Positions 43,660 to 55,995 of a stretch of 64,000 nucleotides of DNA are shown piece by piece. Location: the NCBI RefSeq assembly GCF_014773365.1, contig NZ_JACWUN010000016.1, forward strand, positions 1 through 64,000. The letters run 5' to 3'. This stretch comes from Pelovirga terrestris. GTDB lineage: Bacteria > Desulfobacterota > Desulfuromonadia > Desulfuromonadales > Geopsychrobacteraceae. Within the stretch, counting starts at the first letter, position 1, and every line of letters begins with the position of its first letter. The translations under genes were made by a program, and so were the position numbers. The notes beneath the pieces are model-generated. The model had not been told where the DNA came from. It searched no databases and saw only the letters and a program-made list of their open reading frames with translations.

Positions 43660-44907
43660 ATGCCCAGTTTTGATATTGCTATCCTGACCACCGCAGAAGA
43701 TCTGCTCAGCGGCGACTCCACCAATTCCATCAGTGCTGTCGTCGTTGATCTGCTCACCCGACATGGCTACCGCCCACGTTGCTCTCTGGCAGTTTCGGAC
43801 AATGAAAAGGAGATCTTTGCGGCGCTCAACTACCTTTCCCGGCAGGCGCGTTTTGTCATTACCAGTGGCGGCCTGGGACCCGGCAGCAACGCCCTGACCG
43901 CCCGCGCAGCGGCCCGCGCCCTCGGCTTGCCCCTGGTTATTCATGAGGAAGCTCTGGAAATGGTCCGCACCTGGTGTCACAACCACCACCAGTCGTTTAA
44001 CCCTGCCAATGAACGCGTGGCGCTGCTACCCCAAACGGCGCAACTGCTGGTAAATCCCCACGGGATGACGCCGGGCTTTTCCCTTCACCACAACCAGTGC
44101 CGGATGTTTTTCCTGCCCGCTGAAGCGATGGAACTGCGTACCATGCTGGAACAGTCCGTTCTGCCTCAACTCAAACAGGACTATCCGGAGGAGCAACGCT
44201 TGCATCGCCGCACCCTGAAGCTGTTCGGTCTGTCCGAGGTACGTATTCGTACCATGATTCCCGGCGGACGCCTGCCGGAAGGGGTCAGTATCAATTACAG
44301 CCACGACTTTCCCCTGGTGCTGGTGCACCTGAAGGCCCACGGAGAAGAGGCCGACGAACGTCTGGATCAAGCCGAAGCACTGCTGCTCCAGGTTCTCGGT
44401 GATCACCTGATGGCGCGGGAGGGTCAAACCGCCGAAGGCAACGTCGGGCAACTGTTGACCCAGGCTGGACTGACCTTATCCCTGGCAGAATCCTGTACCG
44501 GTGGACTCCTCAGCAGCATGCTGACCCGAGATCCCGGCGCCTCAGCCTTTCTCAATCGTGCCGGGGTCACCTATGCTGATGCTGCCAAGCAGCACTGGCT
44601 GAAAGTACCGCAGGCAATCCTGCTGCAGCATGGGGCGGTCAGTGAACCCTGTGCCCGGGCCATGGCCGGCGGTCTGCGCCATGAAAGTGGCACCGATCTG
44701 GCCCTGGCGATTACCGGCATTGCCGGCCCGAATGGCGGCACCCCGGACAAACCGGTGGGCACGGTCTACCTCGCCCTGGCCAGTGACGCCGGGGTTCACG
44801 CCCAACGTTATCTGTTTGCTGGTGATCGGTCCCGGGTTCAGCGCATGAGTGCTTTTATGGCGCTGGAGTGGCTTCGACGCTTTGCCTTGCAACGGTTAGC
44901 TGATTAA
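43660..44907 (+). CDS. cinA: CinA-like protein with degenerate N-terminal domain
   Basis: 415 residues. The C-terminal half (from about residue 265) is a full nicotinamide-nucleotide amidase domain: LAESCTGGLLSSMLT with the catalytic Ser, and ALAITGIAGPNGGTPDKPVGTV. The N-terminal COG1058 half has lost its hallmark residues: the usual GGLGPTxDD reads GGLGPGSNA, and the LPGVPxEM motif reads LPAEAMEL. It probably keeps NMN deamidase activity, used in NAD recycling, while the ADP-ribose pyrophosphatase half is likely inactive. It lies upstream of recA, a common arrangement. Confidence 0.85.
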   Translation: MPSFDIAILTTAEDLLSGDSTNSISAVVVDLLTRHGYRPRCSLAVSDNEKEIFAALNYLSRQARFVITSGGLGPGSNALTARAAARALGLPLVIHEEALEMVRTWCHNHHQSFNPANERVALLPQTAQLLVNPHGMTPGFSLHHNQCRMFFLPAEAMELRTMLEQSVLPQLKQDYPEEQRLHRRTLKLFGLSEVRIRTMIPGGRLPEGVSINYSHDFPLVLVHLKAHGEEADERLDQAEALLLQVLGDHLMAREGQTAEGNVGQLLTQAGLTLSLAESCTGGLLSSMLTRDPGASAFLNRAGVTYADAAKQHWLKVPQAILLQHGAVSEPCARAMAGGLRHESGTDLALAITGIAGPNGGTPDKPVGTVYLALASDAGVHAQRYLFAGDRSRVQRMSAFMALEWLRRFALQRLAD

Positions 44908-45137
44908 GCTCTCGACAGCGGCGGGCCAATCGTTTTACTCTTGCTCGGCAGAGGTCAGAATATAGAAATCAGTAGTCGGAAAAGAATTACCATTTCAGCA
45001 GTTTTCATTCTGTATTCATTATTCTGTCTGCTGTTTTTTTTGCAACGAACGCAGCAAACGACAAAGATCAGGGTTTGCTTATGACTAAAAAATCACCTCC
45101 GCTACCATAACGACTTATTATGTCACACGGAGAGGGG

Positions 45138-45160
45138 AAGATTGGATGAACACCAATCTT
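45138..45160 (+). promoter_or_regulatory. Perfect inverted repeat in the recA leader
   Basis: AAGATTGG and CCAATCTT flank 7 bp, ending 43 bp before the recA start. It overlaps a 7-codon frame (ATG at 45146, ending TGA) that has a purine-rich ribosome site, so it could be an operator or a leader structure. The whole 44908-45203 gap holds no larger gene and no LexA box that I recognise. Confidence 0.4.
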
Positions 45161-45203
45161 GATAGCTGACATTAACGTTTTTTTGCATTTAAGGAGTCCT
45201 CAC

Positions 45204-46232
45204 ATGTCTGATCAAAACCGCAACCGCGCCCTCGAACTGGCCATGGGGCAGATAGAAAAACAATTTGGTAAAGGGAGCATCATGCGCCTTGGCTCTGATT
45301 ACCAGATGCCCGCCATCGCTACCATTCCCACCGGCTCCTTGAGTCTTGATCTGGCCCTCGGCGTTGGCGGTATCCCCAAGGGTCGCATTATCGAAATTTT
45401 CGGGCCGGAATCATCGGGCAAAACCACCCTGGCCCTGCATATTCTGGCTGAAGTCCAGAAGCAGGGGGGCGTGGCAGCTTTTATCGACGCCGAACATGCC
45501 CTCGATATCCAGTATGCCCAGAACCTTGGGGTTAAAGCTGATGACCTGCTGGTCAGCCAGCCGGACACCGGTGAACAGGCGTTGGAGATCACCGAAATGC
45601 TGGTACGCAGCGGCGCCATCGACCTGCTCGTTGTCGATTCCGTTGCCGCCCTGACGCCACGCGCCGAAATTGAAGGAGAAATGGGGGATTCCCACATGGG
45701 GCTGCAGGCCCGTCTCATGTCTCAGGCCCTGCGCAAACTAACCGGTATCGTCAGCAAATCCAACTGCAGCATCATCTTTATCAATCAGATCAGGATGAAG
45801 ATTGGTGTCATGTTCGGCAACCCGGAAACCACCACCGGTGGTAACGCCCTGAAATTCTATTGCTCGATCCGCCTGGACATCCGTCGAATCGCCGCACTGA
45901 AGCAGGGACAGGACGTCATCGGCGGCAGAACCCGGGTCAAGGTGGTCAAAAACAAGGTAGCGCCACCGTTCAAACAGGCTGAATTCGACATCATGTATGG
46001 CCTCGGCATCTCACGTGAGGGAGATATCCTTGATCTCGGGGTCGATAACGACATTGTCGAAAAAAGTGGCTCCTGGTTTTCCTACAAAGGGGAGCGGGTA
46101 GGTCAGGGACGCGAGAACGCCAAACAATACCTGCAGGAACATCCCGAAATGACCAACGAGATTGAAGCGACCCTGCGCGAACTCTACGGGGTTGGTGGGG
46201 CCAAGTTGAAGAGTGCCGCTGACGACGAATAA
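45204..46232 (+). CDS. recA: Recombinase A
   Basis: A 342-residue RecA that forms the strand-exchange filament and triggers the SOS response. [15 protein letters not shown], Walker [34 protein letters not shown], the L2 loop [20 protein letters not shown] and [14 protein letters not shown] are all intact. Start 45204 follows AAGGAG, and the codons upstream in frame are not conserved. It is followed by pilT (27-bp gap) and recX. Confidence 0.97.
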   Translation: MSDQNRNRALELAMGQIEKQFGKGSIMRLGSDYQMPAIATIPTGSLSLDLALGVGGIPKGRIIEIFGPESSGKTTLALHILAEVQKQGGVAAFIDAEHALDIQYAQNLGVKADDLLVSQPDTGEQALEITEMLVRSGAIDLLVVDSVAALTPRAEIEGEMGDSHMGLQARLMSQALRKLTGIVSKSNCSIIFINQIRMKIGVMFGNPETTTGGNALKFYCSIRLDIRRIAALKQGQDVIGGRTRVKVVKNKVAPPFKQAEFDIMYGLGISREGDILDLGVDNDIVEKSGSWFSYKGERVGQGRENAKQYLQEHPEMTNEIEATLRELYGVGGAKLKSAADDE

Positions 46233-46259
46233 ATGCCAACGGAAAAGTGAGGAAATACG

Positions 46260-47447
46260 ATGGAACTGAACCAGATTCTCGGCCTGGCATTAAAAGCCAA
46301 TACCTCGGATATTCACCTCAAAGCCGGCCTGCCCCCGGTATTCCGGGTTGACGGCAGCCTGCGTCCCCTGCCCAAAGCGCCACGGCTGACCGCTGATGAT
46401 CTGCGCATGATGTGCGAAGGGATCATGAATGAAAAGCAACGGGTGCGCTTTGAGGAAAACAACGAAGTTGACCTGGCCTATGGCGTCCCCGGTCTCGGGC
46501 GCTTTCGCGTCAATGTCTTTATGCAGCGCAATTCCGTCTCAGCTGTTTTTCGCGCAATTCCCTACAAAGTGGCAACCCTCGATGAACTGTTGATGCCCAA
46601 GGTGCTGAAAAAAATTGCTGAAGAACAGCGTGGTCTGGTGCTGGTCACCGGGGCCACCGGGTCGGGAAAATCGACCACTCTGGCAGCGTTGATCGACCAT
46701 ATCAACTGCAACCGTACCGCCCATATTGTTACCGTTGAAGATCCGATTGAATACCTCCACCGCGATCGCAAATGTATCATCAACCAGCGTGAAGTGGGTT
46801 TCGATACCATCGGTTTCGCTCCAGCGTTGAAAAGCGCCCTGCGTCAGGATCCTGATGTCATTCTGGTGGGCGAGATGCGCGACCTGGTAACCACAGAAAC
46901 GGCGCTGGCGGCCGCTGAAACCGGCCACCTGGTCCTCTCGACCCTGCATACCATCGACGCCACTGAAACCATCGCCCGGATTGTTTCCATGTTCCCCCCA
47001 CACCAGCAGCGTCATGTTCGCCTGCAACTTTCCAATGTCTTGCGGGCAGTCGTTTCCCAGCGCCTGATTCCACGGGCAGAAGGCAAGGGACGGGTTGCTG
47101 CGGTTGAAGTCATGCTCACCACCGCACGCGTTCGTGAACTGATCGATGACCGCGAAAAAACCGTTCTGCTTAAGGACACTATTGCTCAAGGGTACACCAC
47201 CTATGGCATGCAGACCTTTGACCAGGCGCTGATGGATCTGGTCAAACGCAACATCATCACCTACGAAGAGGCCCTGCGCCAAAGCTCCAACCCCGACGAC
47301 TTCAAGCTCAAGTTCTCCGGCATCGACTCGACATCCGATTCTTCCTGGAGTGATTTTGAACGCGGTAAAGAGCAGGAAGACAGCAAAGCCGCTGAAGCAG
47401 CAGCGGAAAACGAGAAGAATGACGATTCCCCCTTCCAGCGCTTCTGA
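46260..47447 (+). CDS. pilT: Type IV pilus retraction ATPase PilT
   Basis: A 395-residue secretion ATPase. An N-terminal PAS-like domain is followed by Walker A VLVTGATGSGKSTTLAALID, the Asp box TVEDPIEYLHRDRKCII, Walker B ALRQDPDVILVGEMRD, and the His box HLVLSTLHTIDATETIARI. Retraction powers twitching motility and DNA uptake. The acidic C-terminal tail (residues of about 355-395, rich in Ser, Glu and Lys) is longer than in standard PilT. The 3' end overlaps recX by 29 bp, which places it in the recA-recX operon. Confidence 0.9.
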   Translation: MELNQILGLALKANTSDIHLKAGLPPVFRVDGSLRPLPKAPRLTADDLRMMCEGIMNEKQRVRFEENNEVDLAYGVPGLGRFRVNVFMQRNSVSAVFRAIPYKVATLDELLMPKVLKKIAEEQRGLVLVTGATGSGKSTTLAALIDHINCNRTAHIVTVEDPIEYLHRDRKCIINQREVGFDTIGFAPALKSALRQDPDVILVGEMRDLVTTETALAAAETGHLVLSTLHTIDATETIARIVSMFPPHQQRHVRLQLSNVLRAVVSQRLIPRAEGKGRVAAVEVMLTTARVRELIDDREKTVLLKDTIAQGYTTYGMQTFDQALMDLVKRNIITYEEALRQSSNPDDFKLKFSGIDSTSDSSWSDFERGKEQEDSKAAEAAAENEKNDDSPFQRF

Positions 47448-47904
47448 TGCCTTCAGCGTCGCCCTACGCCTGCTCGGGCGCTGTGATCGCAGCGAAGCAC
47501 AGATCCGTGAAAAGCTGAAGCAACGCGGTTTTTCCAGCAGCGCCATCGCCACAGCCATTGAACGCTGTTACGATTACCGTTACCTCGATGACCGCCGTTA
47601 TGCCCTGGGGCGGGCGCGTTCCCTGATGTGCAACGGCAAAGGTGTGGGGGGACGCATCCTTGCCGATTTGCGCCAACGCGGAATCACTGATGAGCTGGCG
47701 CGGGCGGCACTGGACGAAGTCAGCAGCGAGTTCCGTCTGGAAGACCTTTTTCATCAGGAACTGTCCCGCCGCTTTCCCAACTTCTGCTATGGCTCTGCGA
47801 GCGCAAACGAACGCCGGCGGTTGATCAACTATTTTCAACGCCGCGGCTTTGCCCTCTGCGATATATTCACCTGGCTGCAACAAACCTCTGTTTCTGATCG
47901 ATAA
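47419..47904 (+). CDS. recX: Regulatory protein RecX
   Basis: A 161-residue helical modulator of RecA filaments. Family features are ALRLLGRCDRSEAQIREKL, YLDDRRYALGRARSLMCNGKG and the repeat-like GGRILADLRQRGITDELARAAL. It starts within the end of pilT (29-bp overlap), chosen for the GAGAAG site. The order recA-pilT-recX-alaS differs from the usual recA-recX-alaS by the pilT insertion. Confidence 0.88.
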   Translation: MTIPPSSASDAFSVALRLLGRCDRSEAQIREKLKQRGFSSSAIATAIERCYDYRYLDDRRYALGRARSLMCNGKGVGGRILADLRQRGITDELARAALDEVSSEFRLEDLFHQELSRRFPNFCYGSASANERRRLINYFQRRGFALCDIFTWLQQTSVSDR

Positions 47905-48056
47905 GCCCTTTTCAAATCCAGCTACTTCCATTAGAATTTCGAGTCCAGCACAATTCATCGCCAAACAACCGATGAATTATCTGCCGACGATCAGAGGTCG
48001 CGGCAGCAACATAACCAAGAACAGTGACCACATCCTGACTGAAAGGTTGATCCATC

Positions 48057-50705
48057 ATGCTCACCGGAAACGCCATCCGCGCCCGTTTTCTCAAATTTTT
48101 TGCCGATCGTGATCACACCATTGTCACGTCGTCGTCGCTGGTTCCCCACAACGATCCAACCCTGTTGTTTACCAATGCCGGCATGAACCAGTTCAAAGAC
48201 TGCTTTTTAGGTGATGAAAAACGTGCATACGTGCGCGCCGCCTCATCGCAAAAATGTGTGCGCGCCGGAGGCAAACACAACGATCTGGAAAATGTCGGCC
48301 GCACCGCCCGCCATCACACCTTTTTTGAAATGCTCGGCAACTTTTCCTTTGGTGACTACTTCAAAAAAGAAGCGATTGCTTATGCCTGGGACTTTCTTAC
48401 CAGGGATATGGGCCTCGATAAGGAGCGTCTCTATGTCTCGGTCTACACCGATGACGATGAGGCCGCGGACATCTGGCATCACCAGGAAGGAGTGCCGCGC
48501 GAACGGATTTTTCGTTTTGAGGAAGACAACTTCTGGGCGATGGGAGATACCGGACCCTGTGGTCCCTGTTCGGAAATCTTCTATGACAATGGCCCTGAGG
48601 TTGGCTGCGACAGCCCCGACTGTACAGTGGGCTGTGACTGTGACCGCTATATGGAAATCTGGAACAATGTCTTCATGCAGTTTGATCGCAAGGCGGACGG
48701 CACCCTGGTGCCGCTACCGAAACCGGCCGTCGATACCGGCATGGGGCTGGAACGGATTACTACTGTCATGCAGGGGGTTCAGTCCAACTATGACACCGAT
48801 CTGTTGCGTAACATCATTGCTTTTATTGAGCAGTTGTGTGGCAAAAGCTACGGCGAAGATAATGAGAATGATGTTTCCATGCGCGTCATTGCCGATCACA
48901 GTCGCGCCGCCGCCTATCTGATTGCCGATGGCGTGCTCCCCTCGAATGAAGGGCGCGGCTATGTGCTGCGCCGGATCATGCGCCGCGCTATGCGCCATGC
49001 CAAGATGCTTGGTCTCGATGATCCGGTACTCCATAAAACGGCAGTTTTTGTCCTCACTTCAATGGCCGAAGCCTACCCGGAAGAGGCCGCGCGCAAAGAT
49101 TTTGTCGCCCGTGTTGTCCTCAATGAAGAAGAACGCTTCATCCAGACCCTGGGCAACGGACTGCGAATACTGCAGGAGGAGGTTGCCCGCCTGGCGGGTA
49201 GCCCCGGCAAAACGATTCCAGGTGAAACGGTTTTCAAATTGTACGATACCTACGGATTTCCGCTTGATCTGACCGCCGACATCGTCGAAAAAGACGGGTA
49301 CAGCATCGACGAGCCCGGCTTCGAGGCATGCATGAAGGAGCAGCGTAACAAGGCCCGCGAACACTGGAAGGGTTCAGGTGAAGAAGCCGTTGCCGCTATC
49401 TATAAACGCCTGGTCGATCAGGGGGTAAAAACCACCTTCAGCGGCTATCTCAAGCTCGAAGACCAGGGCAACGTCCTGGCCCTGATTCGCGCCGGCGAAC
49501 CGGTCACCGAGGCCACGCATGGTGATATTGTCGAGGTGATTACCGCAACCACCCCCTGCTATGGCGAATCGGGTGGACAGACCGGTGATACCGGCGAAAT
49601 CACTGCAGAGAGCGTCCAGCTGCGGATTCTCGACACCAAAAAACCTCTTGATCACCTGCATGTCCATCTGTGTGAAGTGGTCACGGGTTCGATTCATACC
49701 GGCGACCTGGTCACCTTAAAGGTTGATGGCGATCAGCGCCAGCGGACGGTGATCAACCACACGGCGACCCACCTGCTGCAGGCAGCCTTACAGCGCATCC
49801 TTGGTGATCATGTCAAACAAGCCGGTTCGCTGGTAACACCAGAGCGCCTGCGTTTCGATTTTACCCATTTTTCTCCCGTTACGACCGCTGAACTGCTGCA
49901 GATCGAGGAAGAGGTCAACCGTCAGATCCGAACCAACGCCGCAGTACAGAGTCGCGAAATGGCGGCAGAAGCTGCCCAGGCGTCAGGTGCCACCGCGCTG
50001 TTTGGTGAAAAATATGGTGATGTCGTGCGGGTCATCAGTGTCGGTGATTACAGCATGGAGCTCTGCGGCGGCACCCATGCCAAGGCGGCCGGTGATCTTG
50101 GTCTGTTCCGGATCTTAAGTGAAACCGGGATCGCTGCCGGAGTGCGGCGCATTGAAGCGGTCACCGGGGAAGCAGCCCTGGCGTTAAGCCAGCAACAGCA
50201 ACAGACCCTGCAGCGCCTGGCCGATCTGGTTAAAAGTGACCCACAGAAACTCGAGCAGCGGATTCAGAAAATCCTTGAACAACAGAAGAATCTGGAACGT
50301 GAGCTTGAACAGATTCAGGCTAAAATCAATGTCCAGCGCAGCGGCGAGTTGATTGATCAGGTGCAGCAGGTTGGCAATGTTTCCCTGCTGGCGGTCAAGG
50401 TTGCCGGGGTCGACGGCAAGAGTCTGCGCGAATTTTCCGATTCCCTGCGCGACAAGCTTGGTTCCGGGGTTTTGGTCCTGGCTACCGAAGCTGACGGCAA
50501 GGTGGCCCTGCTGGTCGCCGTCACCAAGGACCTGACCACCCAGGTGAAGGCCGGCGAGCTGATCAAACCCCTGGCGGCAATCGTCGGTGGACGCGGCGGC
50601 GGACGCCCCGAATTGGCCCAGGCCGGCGGCCCCTTGACGGACAAGCTGGATGAACTGATTGCAGCGGCACCGCAGCAACTGAAATCGTTACTGGAAAGCG
50701 CCTGA
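48057..50705 (+). CDS. alaS: Alanyl-tRNA synthetase
   Basis: An 882-residue class II synthetase, near the usual 875. Motif 1 region [19 protein letters not shown], motif 2 [18 protein letters not shown], and motif 3 GMGLERI are present. The editing domain has the zinc ligands HTATHLLQ and [13 protein letters not shown], and the C-terminal oligomerisation helix and C-Ala domain ([15 protein letters not shown]) are complete. A 152-bp gap with no gene separates it from recX. Confidence 0.97.
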   Translation: MLTGNAIRARFLKFFADRDHTIVTSSSLVPHNDPTLLFTNAGMNQFKDCFLGDEKRAYVRAASSQKCVRAGGKHNDLENVGRTARHHTFFEMLGNFSFGDYFKKEAIAYAWDFLTRDMGLDKERLYVSVYTDDDEAADIWHHQEGVPRERIFRFEEDNFWAMGDTGPCGPCSEIFYDNGPEVGCDSPDCTVGCDCDRYMEIWNNVFMQFDRKADGTLVPLPKPAVDTGMGLERITTVMQGVQSNYDTDLLRNIIAFIEQLCGKSYGEDNENDVSMRVIADHSRAAAYLIADGVLPSNEGRGYVLRRIMRRAMRHAKMLGLDDPVLHKTAVFVLTSMAEAYPEEAARKDFVARVVLNEEERFIQTLGNGLRILQEEVARLAGSPGKTIPGETVFKLYDTYGFPLDLTADIVEKDGYSIDEPGFEACMKEQRNKAREHWKGSGEEAVAAIYKRLVDQGVKTTFSGYLKLEDQGNVLALIRAGEPVTEATHGDIVEVITATTPCYGESGGQTGDTGEITAESVQLRILDTKKPLDHLHVHLCEVVTGSIHTGDLVTLKVDGDQRQRTVINHTATHLLQAALQRILGDHVKQAGSLVTPERLRFDFTHFSPVTTAELLQIEEEVNRQIRTNAAVQSREMAAEAAQASGATALFGEKYGDVVRVISVGDYSMELCGGTHAKAAGDLGLFRILSETGIAAGVRRIEAVTGEAALALSQQQQQTLQRLADLVKSDPQKLEQRIQKILEQQKNLERELEQIQAKINVQRSGELIDQVQQVGNVSLLAVKVAGVDGKSLREFSDSLRDKLGSGVLVLATEADGKVALLVAVTKDLTTQVKAGELIKPLAAIVGGRGGGRPELAQAGGPLTDKLDELIAAAPQQLKSLLESA

Positions 50706-50706
50706 T

Positions 50707-51822
50707 ATGCCTGCAGGCGGCAACGGCCATTCGCCCAAAAAACTGCTGATTGTTGATGACGAACCGCTGATCCGCGATCTTTGCGCCGGCGTTTTTGATA
50801 CCTACAAGGTGCTGCAGGCGGAAGACGGTTTCGACGCGTTGAGGTTTCTCAGCCACGAAGATGTCGACATCGTGCTGACTGACGTCAATATGCCCAACAT
50901 TGACGGCCTGGAGTTTCTGCGGATCATCCGCCAGGAACAGCCTGATCTTCCCGTCATTCTGATGACCGGCTATTCCGATAAAGAACTGATCCTTGATGCC
51001 CTTAAAGCTGGAGCAGATGATTTCATCACCAAACCGATCAGCGTCCTGCAATTAAGCACAACCGTGGAAAAAGTTCTCGAGCGTCATGCCCTGCGCGGCG
51101 AACTTGCTGATTTGCGCCATATTGACCGCTTGAAAAACGATTTTTTGGGATTGATCTCCCACAAACTTAAAACCCCCACCGCCGCCATCTCCCTGTTTAT
51201 CCAGAATCTTGCCGAAGGGGTAGAGAGTCCGACGGATGAAAACTTTCTTCAGATTTTAACCATGGTCCAGGCGGAAACCACCTATCTGGAAAAACTGATT
51301 CAGGATCTGCTCTATTTCAGCGAGGCCACCCTGCACAAAGATGAGATGACTCTGGAACTAACCGATCTCGGCCAGGTTGCCAGACAGGTCATTGAGGAGC
51401 TTCAACCCACGGCCCAAGGCAAAGCCCAACAGATAAACGCCCGGATTCCGAGCCCCATGTCAGAGCGCTTGTTATTGTTGCAGCCGCAAAAAATACATTT
51501 TGCGGTCCGCGCCCTGCTCGACAACGCGATCAAATTTACCCCACGACAAGGAATTATTGAGGTACGTGGTGTCCAACAGGGGGATCGGGTCAGACTCACC
51601 ATCCAGGACAGCGGCATGGGGATTCCCGAACCGGAACTGGCTAAAATCTTCAATAAGTTTTATCAGTTTGATCCCCATAGCACCGGGCAGGTGCGCGGTT
51701 TCGGCTTAGGCCTCTACTATGCCCGTGACTTTATTCGCGCCATGGGCGGGCAGCTGCAAATCGACAGCCAACCCGAGATCGGGACAACAGCGACCATTGA
51801 GTTTCCTCTGCCGGGAAAATGA
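50707..51822 (+). CDS. Response regulator-histidine kinase fusion protein
   Basis: 371 residues, cytoplasmic. The receiver domain (about residues 10-125) has KKLLIVDDEPLIRDL, the phospho-acceptor Asp in IVLTDVNMPN, Thr in ILMTGYS and Lys in FITKPISVLQL. HisKA follows with FLGLISHKLKTPTAAIS, where His is the likely phospho-site, and HATPase_c with LLDNAIKFTPRQG, QDSGMGIPE and GFGLGLYYARDFIRAMGG. No input domain or membrane segment, so it is a relay or soluble sensor. It starts 1 bp after alaS ends; the target is unknown. Confidence 0.88.
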   Translation: MPAGGNGHSPKKLLIVDDEPLIRDLCAGVFDTYKVLQAEDGFDALRFLSHEDVDIVLTDVNMPNIDGLEFLRIIRQEQPDLPVILMTGYSDKELILDALKAGADDFITKPISVLQLSTTVEKVLERHALRGELADLRHIDRLKNDFLGLISHKLKTPTAAISLFIQNLAEGVESPTDENFLQILTMVQAETTYLEKLIQDLLYFSEATLHKDEMTLELTDLGQVARQVIEELQPTAQGKAQQINARIPSPMSERLLLLQPQKIHFAVRALLDNAIKFTPRQGIIEVRGVQQGDRVRLTIQDSGMGIPEPELAKIFNKFYQFDPHSTGQVRGFGLGLYYARDFIRAMGGQLQIDSQPEIGTTATIEFPLPGK

Positions 51823-52025
51823 CCAAAAGAAAACCAGTCTAACCTTACTGCAACAGTGGCAATAATCGTATTTCAGCAGCCTGCCAAAATCCCTATTAAA
51901 GCCCTGTGTTCAGGCGACATTGCCCTTTTTAATTGGAGCGTTTCTGTGTTATGGTGCATCTTTTGTTTGTCACCGTAATCGCCTGTTTTCTACTGTCATT
52001 CTGACTCGTTTTGATGGAGCAATTC

Positions 52026-52556
52026 ATGTTTAAAGGCACAACCATCTGTTCTGTTCGCTACAACCATCAGGTTGCCCTGGGAGGCGACGGGCAGGTCAGC
52101 CTCGGTAATACGGTGATGAAACACGGCGCCCGTAAAATCAGACGTCTTTATGAAGACAAGGTGTTGGCAGGCTTTGCCGGCAGCACCGCCGATGCCTTTA
52201 CCCTGTTTGAAAAATTTGAGGCCAAGCTGCAGGAATTTCGCGGCAACCTGCCCCGCGCCGCCGTTGCCCTGGCCAAGGACTGGCGCACCGACCGTATTCT
52301 CCGCCGACTGGAAGCCTTGCTGATTGTCGCTGACAAGGATGTCACCCTGATCATCTCCGGCGCCGGTGATGTCATTGAACCTGATGACGGAGTCGCCGCT
52401 ATCGGTTCCGGTGGCAGCTTTGCCCTCGCTGCGGCGCGTGGGATGATCGCCCATTCTACTCTTGATGCCGCAAAAATTACCGAAGAAGCACTCAAAATCG
52501 CCGCTGATATCTGCATTTATACTAACGACCGGATTGCAATCGAGGTACTTTCTTGA
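52026..52556 (+). CDS. hslV: ATP-dependent protease subunit HslV
   Basis: The peptidase of the HslVU complex. 176 residues begin [13 protein letters not shown], so the N-terminal Thr nucleophile is exposed by processing before [22 protein letters not shown], the [20 protein letters not shown] block and ALAAARGMI are typical. GGAG precedes the start. The gene ends by overlapping hslU by 4 bp. A 203-bp gap with no gene lies upstream. Confidence 0.95.
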   Translation: MFKGTTICSVRYNHQVALGGDGQVSLGNTVMKHGARKIRRLYEDKVLAGFAGSTADAFTLFEKFEAKLQEFRGNLPRAAVALAKDWRTDRILRRLEALLIVADKDVTLIISGAGDVIEPDDGVAAIGSGGSFALAAARGMIAHSTLDAAKITEEALKIAADICIYTNDRIAIEVLS

Positions 52557-53881
52557 ACAACTTTACCCCCCGCGAAATTGTCTCTGAACTGGATCGCTAC
52601 ATCATCGGCCAGAAGGACGCCAAGCGAGCCGTCGCTGTGGCCTTACGCAACCGCTGGCGCCGTCAACAGGTGCCCGCCGAACTGCGCGATGAGATTGCGC
52701 CGAAAAATATCATTATGATCGGACCGACCGGCGTCGGCAAAACTGAAATCGCCCGACGCCTGGCCAAACTCGCTCAGGCTCCATTCATCAAGGTGGAAGC
52801 CAGTAAATTTACCGAGGTTGGTTATGTCGGTCGTGATGTCGAAAGCATGGTGCGTGATCTGCTCGAACTGGCCATTAATATGGTCAAGGCAGAAGAAACG
52901 GCAAAAATGCAGATCAAGGCCGAGGCCAATGCCGAAGAACGGCTGCTGGACCTGCTGCTGCCGGGAGAGGCTGACCGTTCGCCCGACAAGGAAGAGCAAC
53001 GCCAGGGCACCCGGGACCGACTGCGCAAACTGCTGCGCCTGGGGGAACTGGATGAGCGTTTTGTTGAACTGGATGTTGAAGTCAGCAACATGCCTGCCAT
53101 GGGAGTCTTCACGCCCCAGGGAAATGAAGAGCTGGGACTCAACATCAAGGAGATGTTCGGCAACCTCTTCCCGAAAAGTGCCAAGCGCAAACGGGTCAAG
53201 GTCAGCGAAGCCCGCGAGATCCTCACCACAAGTGAAGCGGAAAAACTGGTCGACATGGAAAACGTTACGGCTCTGGCCAAAGAGCGGGCCGAGCAGAGCG
53301 GGATTATCTTTATTGACGAAATCGACAAAATTGCCAGCCGCGAGGGAGTACACGGGCCGGAAGTATCCCGCGAGGGGGTTCAGCGTGACATCCTGCCGAT
53401 TGTCGAAGGCAGCACGGTCAATACCAAGCACGGTTCCATCAAAACCGATCACATTCTGTTTATTGCTGCTGGTGCCTTCCACATGGCAAAACCCTCGGAT
53501 CTGATTCCTGAACTTCAGGGACGGTTCCCGATCCGGGTCGAACTCGACAGCCTTGACGAGGACGACTTTTACCGGATCTTAACTGAGCCCAAAAATGCCC
53601 TGATCCGCCAGTACCGTGAGTTGATGAAGACCGAATCGATCGACTTGCACTTTGACGATGCCGCTATCCGCGAAATAGCTAAAATCGCCAAAACGGTCAA
53701 TGACCACACAGAAAATATCGGCGCCCGGCGCCTCCACACGATTATGGAAAAACTGCTGGAAGACCTCTCCTTCAACGCACCCGAGCGTTCCGGCGACAAG
53801 GTGATGATCGGCGCGGAGCAGGTACAGGAACGCCTGGCAAAAATCAGCCAGGATGAAGACTTGTCTCGTTATATCTTGTAA
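52553..53881 (+). CDS. hslU: ATPase subunit HslU
   Basis: A 442-residue AAA+ unfoldase that feeds HslV. Walker [16 protein letters not shown], the pore segment in [18 protein letters not shown], the I-domain with [19 protein letters not shown], Walker [13 protein letters not shown] and sensor 2 ([13 protein letters not shown]) are complete, as is the C-terminal [12 protein letters not shown] tail that docks in HslV. It starts with TTG, with GAGG upstream, overlapping the hslV stop. argB begins 12 bp after it. Confidence 0.95.
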   Translation: MNNFTPREIVSELDRYIIGQKDAKRAVAVALRNRWRRQQVPAELRDEIAPKNIIMIGPTGVGKTEIARRLAKLAQAPFIKVEASKFTEVGYVGRDVESMVRDLLELAINMVKAEETAKMQIKAEANAEERLLDLLLPGEADRSPDKEEQRQGTRDRLRKLLRLGELDERFVELDVEVSNMPAMGVFTPQGNEELGLNIKEMFGNLFPKSAKRKRVKVSEAREILTTSEAEKLVDMENVTALAKERAEQSGIIFIDEIDKIASREGVHGPEVSREGVQRDILPIVEGSTVNTKHGSIKTDHILFIAAGAFHMAKPSDLIPELQGRFPIRVELDSLDEDDFYRILTEPKNALIRQYRELMKTESIDLHFDDAAIREIAKIAKTVNDHTENIGARRLHTIMEKLLEDLSFNAPERSGDKVMIGAEQVQERLAKISQDEDLSRYIL

Positions 53882-54780
<899 letters not shown>

Positions 54781-54781
<1 letters not shown>

Positions 54782-55995
54782 TGACGTCAACCCAACAATG
54801 GATTGATCAGGGGCTGACCACTGTTGCCGGGACGTACGGGCGCTACCCACTGGTGGCAGTGCGGGGCGAAGGCTGCCGGTTGATCGACAACGATGGCAAG
54901 CAGTACCTCGACTTTCTCGCCGGTGTTGCCGTTAATAACCTCGGCCATTGTCATCCGGCGGTGGTCGCCGCCATTCGTGAACAGGCCGGCACCCTGATAC
55001 ACTGCTCCAACTTTTATCACATCCCGACCCAGATCGAACTGTCACGTCTGCTGTGCGAGAGTTCCTTCGGCAACCGCGTCTTTTTCTGTAATTCCGGCGC
55101 TGAAGCCAACGAGGCCGCACTTAAGCTGGCACGCAAATGGAGCGGTGACAAGTTCGGTCCCCAGCGCCACGAAATTATCTCTGCTACCGCCTCTTTTCAT
55201 GGGCGGACCCTGGCAACCGTCAGCGCTACCGGTCAGGAAAAAGTCCAGGCAGGTTTTGCCCCGCTGCTCCCCGGCTTCAAACACGTTGCCTTTGGAGACA
55301 TTGAGGCCCTGCGCCAGGCGGTTGGGCCAAACACCTGCGCTGTCATGCTCGAGCCAATCCAGGGCGAAGGGGGCATTCGTATTCCACCACCCGGCTACCT
55401 CAAAGCGGTTCGCGAACTCTGTAACGACCACCAGCTGTTGTTGATACTCGACGAAATCCAGACCGGTCTGGGACGTACCGGCACCCTGTTTGCCTATCAG
55501 CAGGAAGACATCGAGCCCGACGTGATGACCCTGGCCAAGGCTCTTGGCGGCGGGGTTCCGATTGGCGCCATGGTTGCTCGTGATCCCTATTCCGACGTCC
55601 TCGGATCGGGCACCCACGGCTCAACCTTCGGCGGCAATCCCCTGGCCACCGCTGCGGCTATTGCAGCGTTTAATGAGCTGAACAACCCGGAATTGCTGCA
55701 TCAGTGTCGCGCAACCGGGACCTTTTTCATGGCTCAACTCGAACAACTCAAAGGACGTCACCCGCTTATCCTGGGCGTTCGCGGTCGCGGGCTGATGATC
55801 GGAGTCGAACTGGGCTGCGAAGGGGCTCCGATTGTCAACAAGGCCCTGGAGCGCGGTCTTTTGATCAACTGTACCGCCGGCAATGTGTTACGTTTTGTCC
55901 CACCGCTGATTGTCAGCCATGCCGAGATCAGTCAACTGATCGACATTCTGGATTCTATTTTCAGTGAACATAATGCAGGAGTAACAACCGCATGA
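54781..55995 (+). CDS. argD: Acetylornithine aminotransferase
   Basis: A 404-residue PLP enzyme of class III. CNSGAEANEAALKLARKWSG, SFHGRTLATVSATGQEK, LEPIQGEGGIRIP, LLILDEIQTGLGRTG and MTLAKALGGGVPIGAMV (Lys that binds PLP) are all present. It converts N-acetylglutamate semialdehyde to acetylornithine and may also act on other diamines. It starts on the last base of argB and overlaps argF by 4 bp. Confidence 0.95.

Noticed and set aside
45008-45048. Terminator after cinA (CAGCAG/CTGCTG then eight T)
   Set aside because: Only a 6-bp stem with a loop of more than 20 nt; too weak to claim.
44908-45203. LexA box before recA
   Set aside because: No E. coli (CTGT-N8-ACAG) or clear GGTT/AACC type palindrome was found; the only dyad is AAGATTGG/CCAATCTT.
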